Shown one piece after another: positions 1-9,779 of a DNA stretch of 18,594 nucleotides (its first letter is position 1; the number at the start of each line of letters is the position of its first letter). The position numbers and the translations under genes were made by a program. The DNA is from Geobacter sp. UBA1603. GTDB lineage: Bacteria; Desulfobacterota; Desulfuromonadia; Geobacterales; Pseudopelobacteraceae. The stretch is taken from assembly GCA_002322035.1 (NCBI GenBank), contig DCNF01000059.1:20834-39427 (forward strand), read 5' to 3'. Below the pieces are notes generated by a model. It did no database searches, was not told the origin of the DNA, and saw only the letters and a program-made list of their open reading frames with translations.

Positions 1-1
1 C

Positions 2-2499
<2,498 letters not shown>

Positions 2500-2622
2500 T
2501 TATCCCACAGGGGCGCGGAGAACACAGAAAACGACCGTACAGCCGTATTGTTGAATTGCGGGGGATCCTTTCTGTTTTTTCCGCGCTTTCGGCGGTTCCC
2601 GTGTCCCTCGTTTTTTTCCGGT

Positions 2623-3618
2623 TCAGAATTCGATATTCGGCCGGAGCACCGCCGTAACATTTTGAAAATCCTTGTCCCGCAGTCGGCCGCTGTAGCGTGC
2701 CTGGTCCTCCCAGATAAGCCCCACGTCCATCTTCATGGCGACTTTCCAGCGGGCGATCGGATACTTTTTGCCGATCACATATTCCTGCCGCAGCGGCCGG
2801 CCATTCTTGGCCGAAAAATCCCAGCGCAGATCAACCGTGCTGTTGTCAAGGAAGCTGAAAACACTGGCCTTGAAATCGAGATTGCTGCGGCGGAATCCAA
2901 GGTAGATGGTATTGGCAATTTCAGGGTGCTGGTGGATTTTCGAGCCGACCCGGAAACTCCAAGAGAGTTTGTCATCCTTGAAAACGCGCTCGCCCTTTGT
3001 CTTCCACTCGAACTCGATGTTGTGGTCCGGCACGAGGACGTTACGTTTGATATGCTGGTTCGAGTAGCTGATCATGTAGCCCATATACCCCTTGTTGGTG
3101 CAGACCTTGTCCTCGCCCGGCCGGACAAAGCTGACCATATCGCCGAAGAAGAGCGAGAATGCGTAGGGTTCCTGAAAACCGGCCGTGACCGCTTCGAGCA
3201 AGTTGAGGCTACCGCTGCCGACGTTGAAGCCGCGATAGAATTCGGGGGTGTAGCGCTTGAGGGTCACCCCTAAAAGCGGCATGGGGAAAACCGCTGCCTC
3301 AACCAGCATAAACTGTGGCACCAGCGAGTCGAAAAACAGCTTGCGGTAGATCCTGAACTCGCTGACATCGGTAAACTCGGGAATCGGGGCGTCGGAGAGC
3401 GGGATGTGGAGCGAAACCTGGGTGTAGTAAGGGTCGGTCTCCCAGACGAATTCAGCCTGATTGGACGCCTGGGACGGCAGCGGGCACTGTTCTCCGGCGG
3501 CTGCGGGGGACGGAGATGCCGTCGGCGGAACCGCCGATGGTGGAGTATTCTGGTCGGCACCCCTTGAAATGTTCGGCGTCAGTAGCAGCAGACAGAGTGC
3601 CAGCAGGCAGATCGGCAT
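2623..3618 (-). CDS. Predicted outer-membrane beta-barrel-type protein, unknown function
   Basis: I do not recognise the family. The 331-residue product starts with a hydrophobic stretch (residues 3-14) and a plausible signal-peptidase site near SRG-ADQ, although the n-region has no basic residue before the core. A Pro/Ala/Ser-rich linker follows (about 25-42). The rest has many short amphipathic, aromatic-rich segments and ends in TAVLRPNIEF, with a terminal Phe as in the C-terminal beta-signal of outer-membrane proteins. This suggests export and barrel insertion, by inference only. The start has a good upstream site (GGAGGAGAGG, about 9 nt away), and an in-frame TAA, the stop of the preceding gene, lies 8 codons upstream. 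It is the last gene of the four-gene minus-strand block, 21 nt after the ferredoxin/NuoB-like gene. Confidence 0.7.
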   Translation of the reverse strand: MPICLLALCLLLLTPNISRGADQNTPPSAVPPTASPSPAAAGEQCPLPSQASNQAEFVWETDPYYTQVSLHIPLSDAPIPEFTDVSEFRIYRKLFFDSLVPQFMLVEAAVFPMPLLGVTLKRYTPEFYRGFNVGSGSLNLLEAVTAGFQEPYAFSLFFGDMVSFVRPGEDKVCTNKGYMGYMISYSNQHIKRNVLVPDHNIEFEWKTKGERVFKDDKLSWSFRVGSKIHQHPEIANTIYLGFRRSNLDFKASVFSFLDNSTVDLRWDFSAKNGRPLRQEYVIGKKYPIARWKVAMKMDVGLIWEDQARYSGRLRDKDFQNVTAVLRPNIEF

Positions 3619-3639
3619 AAGCGGGAACCTCTCCTCCGG

Positions 3640-4395
3640 TTAGCGTCGGCCCAGCAGTCGCAGCAGGCCGTCCAGAATTGTCAGCGGATGGGGCGGACAG
3701 CCGGGAATGTACAGATCGACCGGCAGAAACTTGTCGACGCCATCATGGACCTCCGGATGTCCCTGGAAAGGGCCGCCATTGATGGCGCAGGCGCCGGCTG
3801 CGATCAATATTTTCGGCTGCGGAATCGCTTCCCAGGTTTTCATCAGCGCGATCCGCATATGTTCACTGACCGGGCCGGTAACATACATCCCGTCGGCATG
3901 GCGCGGGCTGGCCACAAACTGGATGCCGAAACGTCCCAGGTCAAACCCGACCGTCGAGAGCACGTTGGTGTCAGCCTCGCAGGCATTGCAGCCGCCGGCG
4001 CTGACCTCCCGCAGCTTGAACGAACGGCCGAACAGGGCGAGCAGTTCCTGCCCCATGGCCCGGGCCAGCCGCCGCTCTTCCCCCTCCCTGACCACCAGAT
4101 CCTCACGTTCACAGGCTGCCAGCATTTCATCACGGTCGAAGGTTACCGCGCCGTTTGGACAGGCCTGCTGGCATTCCGGGCAGAACAGGCACCTGCCCAT
4201 GTCGAGTGCCAGCCCGTTGGCGTGATGAATCGCGCCGGTCGGGCAGACGTCGCCGCATAGCCGGCAGCCATCGGGGCAGCGGCTGCCGTCAAGCTGAGGA
4301 TACCCCCGGAACAGGTCCGGCAAAACGGCCGGCTCAAGCGGGTAGCGTGTCGTCCGGTGTTTTTGTCTGATTCTTTCGAGAGTGGCCTTGAACAT
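3640..4395 (-). CDS. Ferredoxin-fused NuoB / group 4 [NiFe]-hydrogenase small-subunit-like protein
   Basis: The 251-residue protein has two parts. Residues ~38-90 carry two [4Fe-4S] ferredoxin motifs: C40, C44, C47, C51 (CPDGCRLCGDVCP) and C69, C72, C75, C79 (CLFCPECQQACP). Residues ~125-251 resemble the NuoB/HycG small subunit: GGCNACE (C136, C139), YVTGPVSEHM, GACAINGGPF (C203) and YIPGCPPHP (C233), so all four proximal-cluster ligands are present. Such proteins pass electrons within complex I-like or energy-converting hydrogenase-like complexes, with a NuoD/HycE-like large subunit. No large subunit, membrane subunit or maturation gene lies in this window, so it is an orphan here. The start has GAGGAG/GGAG upstream and the N-terminus (MFKATLERIRQKHRT) fits the family as I remember it. 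Its first 62 bases overlap the end of the GH13 gene in another frame. I infer a soluble or peripheral electron-transfer role; the partner is unknown. Confidence 0.85.
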   Translation of the reverse strand: MFKATLERIRQKHRTTRYPLEPAVLPDLFRGYPQLDGSRCPDGCRLCGDVCPTGAIHHANGLALDMGRCLFCPECQQACPNGAVTFDRDEMLAACEREDLVVREGEERRLARAMGQELLALFGRSFKLREVSAGGCNACEADTNVLSTVGFDLGRFGIQFVASPRHADGMYVTGPVSEHMRIALMKTWEAIPQPKILIAAGACAINGGPFQGHPEVHDGVDKFLPVDLYIPGCPPHPLTILDGLLRLLGRR

Positions 4396-7300
4396 GGGCT
4401 CCGCTCCTCGTCGTTTTCTTCACCGCCGGTCGGCGTTTTTGGCCGACCGATTCTGAAATTTGCGCCAGCAGCCTGGTCCGGTACCCGGCCACCTCCGCCA
4501 GTGTGCACAACTGGTCGTAGGTTTTCCTGAAAGACCGGCACCAGGGTGCTGTGATGTTTCCGGACCGCAGGATGCCGTCCATCAGGCCAGCCCAGGCGCA
4601 GAGCTGCTCGAAACGTTCTTTGTTGAACCATTCGCTGCAGCCGCTTTCGTGGACATGGAGAAAGGACTGCAGCACAGGCCGGTCGAACAGCCTGTCTGGC
4701 GCAAAGGGGTGTGCACAGCAGAGCGCAGCGACCAGCTCGCAGCCATAACCGGCAGACGCAGGTGTCAGCATGGTTTTCAGCGAGGCATTCAGCCCGAATT
4801 CCTCCGCTGAGCCCTCCGGAAGGTCGAGCAGGAGCAGCGTTGCCATGACGATCCGGATTCCGTCCGTTGTAGCAAACACGTCGGACAGAGGATGGCCGCA
4901 GGCTTCAAGGCGGTGACCCCATTCTTCGGCCGGTGCATCCGCCAGCTCCAGCACCTGGCGGAAGGCGGCGTTGAGCTCCGGATACATGATCAGCTTCAGC
5001 TCATCAGCCAGGCTTACCACTCCGCGGCCGTTCAGTTCCGCGCAGAGCCGCCCCCACCAGCCTTCAGCACCATCACGCAGCTCGCGGAACTCCGTGAACA
5101 CATGGAATTCGTATTCTCCCAGTTCGGCAAACAGTCCGCGTTCATGCAATTCGCTGCCGCTTCTCAAATATTCCAGGCTGCGGGTGTGATCGCGGAAGGC
5201 GTAGTAGACTCCATCATCCTGCGATATCCCGAGGGCGCAACCAAGGGTGGTACGCTGCAGTTCGGGGTGCTCATCTCCGCCTTTGACCGCACGGGGCGAT
5301 GACTCCCAGATCCATCCTGCCGTCCTGGCATGGCAGTTGTGAAACAGCACCAGCGCCCGCTGGTCTCCGAACCGGTTCGAATAAGCATAGACGTTTTCAT
5401 CGACCGAGTCTCCGGAGAGGAAGTCGTAGAGGGCGAAATTTTCAGCCCCGGAAAAGAGCCCGCGCTGTTTGAGAATCGGGAAGATCCAGAGCTCATGGCC
5501 CCGCACCAGCCCCCCATCCACCTGTTCGTCCCAGTAGGCACGCTTGTATTCCATGCCGTATTTTTCGCGATATCCCTCGACCTGACCATGGCCGAACATA
5601 GGCAGTCCCGGCATGGTTGCCAGCAGCAGACAGGCGCCAAAGTATTTACCCTCGCTGCCGAACTGTTCGACGGCGGTCTTTTCATCCGGGTTGTTCATAA
5701 AGTTGACGAAACGCTGCAGGACCTCGGGATTGAACTCCAGTACGTTTTTGATGGTCTGGCGGTACTTCGCGTTTTCTTCCTTCTTGAGCATGTTCATGAA
5801 GGCACTGTTGTAAACCCGGTGCATGCCGAGCGTGCGGACGAAATAGCCTTCCATCAGCCAGAACGCCTCGGCCAGGAGGAGGGTCCCCGGCGCATCAACC
5901 GCCACCCGGTCAACCACCTCGCGCCAGAACTCCACCGGGAAGAGGGCATCGAACTCCTCACGGCTCATGCCCTGCTCAGCCCGGGAGGGGATACCGCCGC
6001 CAAGACCGCGGATCGGGAACCAGAGCCGCTGATAATGCTTCTTGGCCAGGGTCATGGCCGCGTCAAAGCGGATGATCGGAAAATTGCGGGCCACATGAAG
6101 GATGGTCTGAATGACCGCCTCGCGCACCTCGGGGAGCAGGTAGTTGAGCTGGGCCGTGTCGTTCCAGGGTATGCTGGTACCGTCGTTGCCGTGGTAGATG
6201 TAGCGGGTGCGGCCGGTTGACCGTTCGATCATCCGGAAGACGACGGCAGCATCGGTTTTGGTCCAGTAACCGTCTTCAATCTGGATAACGGCCTGCCCGG
6301 ACTGGGACAGATCCTCGCCGGTGAACTGGTAGGTCGGGAAAGGCGGATAGTCGGTCTGGACAAACCAGTCCGGGTGTTGCAGGACCCAGCGGGAATAGAT
6401 GCCGGTATGGTTGGGAACCATGTCGCTGGCCAGGCGGATACCATGGCGCAGCGCCCGCTCCCGCAGGTTTGCCAGGGCCGGCCAGCCACCCAGGTCAGCG
6501 GCAATCTCGTAATCGTAGAGCGAATAGGCGGAAGCAATGGCATCCGGATTACCGCAAAGCTGCTTGATTTGCCGGGATGCCACCGAGCGTTCCCATACGC
6601 CGATCAGCCAGAGGCCGGTGAATCCGCGCTGGGCCAGGAGCTCCAGCTCGCTCTCCGGGACCTGGTCGAGCCGGGTAACCGGATAGCCGTACTGTTTGGA
6701 AAGCTGGTCGAGCCAGACGTAGACCATCTTGGCCATGAGGACCACGTTGGGCATCCAGTCGGCATCCTCGGAGAACGCTTCGTGCTCGGGATAGTCGTAA
6801 CCACCGAAGACCGATGCGCCGTCTCCGACACTGATCCGCCCCTGGGTACCGCCGCGTCCGAATTCAAGAACTGGCGCCGGCCCCGGCTCCCCGCCGCCGA
6901 AGCCCCGCTCCCGTTGCTCCTCCTTAAGAATATCGAATGCCACTTCAATATCCTGGATCAGATCGGGTGGCAAGAGGCGCTCCCAGCGACTGCGAATAAA
7001 AGCCAGCTGGCCGGCCAGGGAGGTGGGAGATGCCTTGACCGGCTCACGGAGGATCCGGCCAAGGGTGACCGCAATGCCTTGCAGTTCAGGGCCATTTTCC
7101 AGCACTGTCGACATGCCTTCAGCAAGGGCTGCGTATTCCGATGACTCTGCCAGCTCATGATCATCAAACAGCGGGCGGAATTCGTCCAGAGCCGGATTTG
7201 TGGCGGCCGCTCGCAAGAGGAGCATTTCGCGCAGGACATGGTGCCGGTGGCTGTGCCGGCGGCCGTACCAGGCACTGGCAGCAGTCAATCCCTCCAGCAC

Positions 7301-7675
7301 CGGAGCGGGCGGGAAAAGCTCGACAAAGGTAAGGCAGGTTCGGCGGCAGGCTGCGCCATCGGGTTCATATCCGCTCCGGCGGGCAGCATCATCCAGAATC
7401 CCCGGCGCCTGGTGTTCAGCGCACTCGTCGGTCAGATAGCGCAGGATCGTCAGAAGTACGGCATAAAGGGACAGCTGCGAGGCGTGGACCGGGGGCATGC
7501 CGGCCGACTGGATGCGGTTCAGGCGCAGGGCAAGTTCCCGGTAAAAAACTATCGGGGGAAGGCCGTGCTGGGACGCATCACGGGAGAGGTCGTTGAGGGC
7601 GAGGTTCTGCCATTGCCTGCGGGAAATCTGGAGTACTCGGGGAAAATAGGCGTCCATGCCGGTCTGGCTGTTCAT
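4334..7675 (-). CDS. Large GH13 alpha-amylase-type protein of unknown specificity
   Basis: The 1113-residue protein has no signal peptide, so it is probably cytoplasmic. Residues 1-~300 are mostly helical-looking and match nothing I know. A GH13 TIM barrel follows (~310-720), with region I DMVPNH (418-423), region II IIRFDAA (nucleophile Asp538), region III LLLAEAF (acid/base Glu603) and region IV MNNPD (Asp664). All three catalytic carboxylates are therefore kept. Region IV reads NPD rather than the common NHD; GlgE maltosyltransferases also have a Pro before the Asp (NTPD) and an AEAF region III, so transferase or phosphorylase-like chemistry is conceivable. A beta-sandwich-like part and a ~300-residue C-terminal extension follow, ending in a Lys/Arg-rich tail. 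Probable substrates are alpha-glucans or related sugars. The ATG is preceded by only a weak site (GGGA). It lies 53 nt after the TPR gene and overlaps the next gene by 62 nt. Confidence 0.85.
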   Translation of the reverse strand: MNSQTGMDAYFPRVLQISRRQWQNLALNDLSRDASQHGLPPIVFYRELALRLNRIQSAGMPPVHASQLSLYAVLLTILRYLTDECAEHQAPGILDDAARRSGYEPDGAACRRTCLTFVELFPPAPVLEGLTAASAWYGRRHSHRHHVLREMLLLRAAATNPALDEFRPLFDDHELAESSEYAALAEGMSTVLENGPELQGIAVTLGRILREPVKASPTSLAGQLAFIRSRWERLLPPDLIQDIEVAFDILKEEQRERGFGGGEPGPAPVLEFGRGGTQGRISVGDGASVFGGYDYPEHEAFSEDADWMPNVVLMAKMVYVWLDQLSKQYGYPVTRLDQVPESELELLAQRGFTGLWLIGVWERSVASRQIKQLCGNPDAIASAYSLYDYEIAADLGGWPALANLRERALRHGIRLASDMVPNHTGIYSRWVLQHPDWFVQTDYPPFPTYQFTGEDLSQSGQAVIQIEDGYWTKTDAAVVFRMIERSTGRTRYIYHGNDGTSIPWNDTAQLNYLLPEVREAVIQTILHVARNFPIIRFDAAMTLAKKHYQRLWFPIRGLGGGIPSRAEQGMSREEFDALFPVEFWREVVDRVAVDAPGTLLLAEAFWLMEGYFVRTLGMHRVYNSAFMNMLKKEENAKYRQTIKNVLEFNPEVLQRFVNFMNNPDEKTAVEQFGSEGKYFGACLLLATMPGLPMFGHGQVEGYREKYGMEYKRAYWDEQVDGGLVRGHELWIFPILKQRGLFSGAENFALYDFLSGDSVDENVYAYSNRFGDQRALVLFHNCHARTAGWIWESSPRAVKGGDEHPELQRTTLGCALGISQDDGVYYAFRDHTRSLEYLRSGSELHERGLFAELGEYEFHVFTEFRELRDGAEGWWGRLCAELNGRGVVSLADELKLIMYPELNAAFRQVLELADAPAEEWGHRLEACGHPLSDVFATTDGIRIVMATLLLLDLPEGSAEEFGLNASLKTMLTPASAGYGCELVAALCCAHPFAPDRLFDRPVLQSFLHVHESGCSEWFNKERFEQLCAWAGLMDGILRSGNITAPWCRSFRKTYDQLCTLAEVAGYRTRLLAQISESVGQKRRPAVKKTTRSGAHVQGHSRKNQTKTPDDTLPA

Positions 7676-7728
7676 GTCTCATGTCCCGTCATGGTCAGGA
7701 TTGCAACGCACGATGCGGCTGGCGGATC

Positions 7729-9606
7729 TTACGGTTTTTTCTTTGCTGCCCCTTTGGCGGTCGCCTTGGACTGCTTGGCTCCCTTTTTCGACTTTTTTGA
7801 CTTGGATTTTTTTCCCTTGCTGATTTTTCGCGGTTCCGGGTTGAACTCGTCCCGGATGTTGTTCAGGAGGACCGCCGTTTCCTCAAGGTTGGGATCAGCT
7901 TTTTTTGCCAGCTCGAGGGTTTCCTTGGCCTCGCTCAGACGACCGGTCTTCATGTAGACCCTGCCGAGTGCATTCAGGGAACGGGCATGGTCAGGCTTGA
8001 GCTCAATTGCCTTTTTGTAGCTGGCAATGGCATTGTCATAATCTTTCTTGAAATCGTAGATTAATCCCAGCTTGTAGTGGTTGTTGGGGTCATCGGGGAA
8101 CAGCTCGACCGTCCCCTTGAGCAGTTCGGCTATTTCATCATACTGCTTGTTCTTGACATAGAGGGCAACCAGCGAGTTGCGGGTTTCCATGTCGTCTTTC
8201 TGCTGGGCAAGGACCATGCGGTAGTGTTCGATGGCCTTTTCAGCGGCACCGCGGTTTTTGTACAGCGCCGCTATTTCCCGGTTGGCGTCCACATTGTCGG
8301 GAGAGTGCTTGAGCACCGCCAGGTAAGCATCGATCGCCAGGCCCGCCTCTTTGGTGCGGGCAAGAATCCGGGCCAGTTTGAGCTGAATATCCGGGCTCTC
8401 CGGCTTAAGCTTGAGAAATTCGCTGTACTGCTCAACCGCCTCCTGATAGAAACCCCGCGCATTGCGGATATCGGCCAGCCGCAGCCGGGCGTCAGCGTTG
8501 TCGGGCTTGACCTTGATCGCCTGCTTGTAGCTGACGACCGCCTCGTCAAGCTGCTCGCGCTTTTCGTAGAGAGCCCCGAGGCTCACATAAACATCGCTGT
8601 TTGAACTGTTGCGATGGGCCGCTTCCCGGTAGGCGGCAATCGCTTCATCATCGCGGCCGGCAGAGCGGTACAGGCTGCCGAGCTTTTCATAGGCGGTGAC
8701 AGATTCCGGCTGTTCCTTAAGCTGGGCTTTCAGTCCCTCAATATCTTTGTCAAGGGTTGGCGATACGACCGGAACCGCTGCCGCGGGAGCGGACAGAGCA
8801 GATGGCGCAGCAGCTGTTTTTCGCGGCTTGCCGCCGAGCAGGTATTCGTAGTCAGCCTGTTTCTGGTCACCCTTTTTTTCGTAGATTTCAGCCATCATCA
8901 GATGGACTTCCCGGTTGCCGGGGGTGGCTGTCGCCGCCGCCTTAAGCTGGGCCAGCGCCTTGTCCTGGTCGTTGCGGGCCAGATGGATCGCGGCACTGCC
9001 CACATGGGCCTTGTCAAAGCCAGGATCAATCGACAGGGCCCGCTGGTACTCCTCAAGGGCCCGGTCCGGCTGTCCCGATGCCATATGAATTTCAGCCAGT
9101 CCGGTAAACAGTGATGGATCTCTGGGCAAGCCACGGACAGCCTCCCCGTAATGATAAGCAGCCAGGGAGTAAACCTTGCGCTCAACCAGGATAATCGCCA
9201 TGGCCTTGTGATAGCGCGGGTCGGAAAATGCCCCGAGCCCCTTGGCAAGCTCCACCGCCGCTTCGTCCTTCATCCCCTTCTGGGCATACAACAGGCCAAG
9301 GTTGCCGCTGGCGCGGGCAAAACCCCGATCCTTCAGCTGCGCCTTACGGTACTCGCTGATGGCGCCGTCAGTATTGCCAACCCGCTCGAACTGCAGCGCG
9401 GTCACATAATGGGCGGCCGCTCCATCGGGGCAGAGTTCCAGAATTTTTGCCTCGCGCTGACGGATCAGGACGTCGTCCCGTATGCTTTCAAGCGTATCGG
9501 CCTGCTCGCGGGCATCACGGCACGGGTCACCGCCGAACCCCCAGGTAAACCCGGTCAGAAGCGTGACTGCCGTCATCAGGAGTAATGTGATACGTATATT
9601 CAGCAT
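7729..9606 (-). CDS. Exported tetratricopeptide-repeat protein with lysine-rich tail
   Basis: The 625-residue product begins with a signal peptide or anchor (residues 1-24, MLNIRITLLLMTAVTLLTGF and following). A first TPR array spans about 64-255, an Ala/Pro/Val linker about 259-285, and a second, more regular array about 303-575, with consecutive ~34-residue units carrying the usual G-Y, A and P positions. The last ~33 residues are extremely Lys/Ser/Ala-rich (KGKKSKSKKSKKGAKQ and following), like basic tails that bind nucleic acid or acidic polymer. TPR arrays are protein-protein scaffolds, so this is probably a periplasmic or envelope assembly platform; the partner is unknown. It is first in the four-gene block, preceded by AAGGA at a suitable distance and a near-consensus promoter at 9643-9671. 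Confidence 0.88.
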   Translation of the reverse strand: MLNIRITLLLMTAVTLLTGFTWGFGGDPCRDAREQADTLESIRDDVLIRQREAKILELCPDGAAAHYVTALQFERVGNTDGAISEYRKAQLKDRGFARASGNLGLLYAQKGMKDEAAVELAKGLGAFSDPRYHKAMAIILVERKVYSLAAYHYGEAVRGLPRDPSLFTGLAEIHMASGQPDRALEEYQRALSIDPGFDKAHVGSAAIHLARNDQDKALAQLKAAATATPGNREVHLMMAEIYEKKGDQKQADYEYLLGGKPRKTAAAPSALSAPAAAVPVVSPTLDKDIEGLKAQLKEQPESVTAYEKLGSLYRSAGRDDEAIAAYREAAHRNSSNSDVYVSLGALYEKREQLDEAVVSYKQAIKVKPDNADARLRLADIRNARGFYQEAVEQYSEFLKLKPESPDIQLKLARILARTKEAGLAIDAYLAVLKHSPDNVDANREIAALYKNRGAAEKAIEHYRMVLAQQKDDMETRNSLVALYVKNKQYDEIAELLKGTVELFPDDPNNHYKLGLIYDFKKDYDNAIASYKKAIELKPDHARSLNALGRVYMKTGRLSEAKETLELAKKADPNLEETAVLLNNIRDEFNPEPRKISKGKKSKSKKSKKGAKQSKATAKGAAKKKP

Positions 9607-9642
9607 GGCCGGTTATCCTTGATGTTCCGATTGTGGGGGCGA

Positions 9643-9671
9643 ATTATACACTGCGGTCGGGGAAAATTCAA
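9643..9671 (-). promoter_or_regulatory. Sigma70-type promoter for the TPR-GH13-NuoB-like-OMP block
   Basis: Reading the minus strand, TTGAAT (9671-9666) and TATAAT (9648-9643) are separated by exactly 17 nt. Transcription should start near 9636, giving a leader of about 30 nt before the TPR ATG at 9606, with AAGGA in between. This is the best promoter match in the window and supports one transcript for the four minus-strand genes downstream. Confidence 0.65.
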
Positions 9672-9688
9672 TATTTTAGGCTAATGGC

Positions 9689-9718
9689 TTGATTATTTGA
9701 AATAGTGTGTAATAATAT
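9689..9718 (+). promoter_or_regulatory. Possible sigma70-type promoter for the HDOD gene
   Basis: TTGATT (9689-9694) and TAATAT (9713-9718) are 18 nt apart; AATAAT at 9711-9716 with a 16-nt spacer is an alternative. It lies in an AT-rich stretch about 60-90 nt upstream of the HDOD start and is nearly back-to-back with the TPR promoter, so the two could share control. AT-rich stretches readily give chance matches. Confidence 0.4.
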
Positions 9719-9779
9719 CAGCTTTCCGGAGTTTCTGCCACAGGGACCGGAAGCAGGTGTACTGAACAAGGGGCGACCG

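Noticed and set aside
2524..2580. Inverted repeat ACAGAAA/TTTCTGT followed by a T run, between purA and the outer-membrane gene, as a terminator
   Set aside because: The stem is 7 bp and AT-rich with a 38-nt loop, too weak for a convincing intrinsic terminator.
2548..3273. Long open frame on the plus strand opposite the outer-membrane gene
   Set aside because: No ribosome site and a reverse-strand codon-bias shadow. The minus-strand frame has a signal peptide, a good ribosome site and a beta-signal end.
3560..3618. Lipoprotein signal in the outer-membrane gene
   Set aside because: The only early Cys residues sit within the hydrophobic core (LALC, and PIC near the start) and do not fit a lipobox.
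5330..6220. 296-codon plus-strand frame inside the GH13 gene
   Set aside because: It lies opposite the catalytic GH13 core, whose motifs are intact. It is a GC-driven shadow frame with no known motif.
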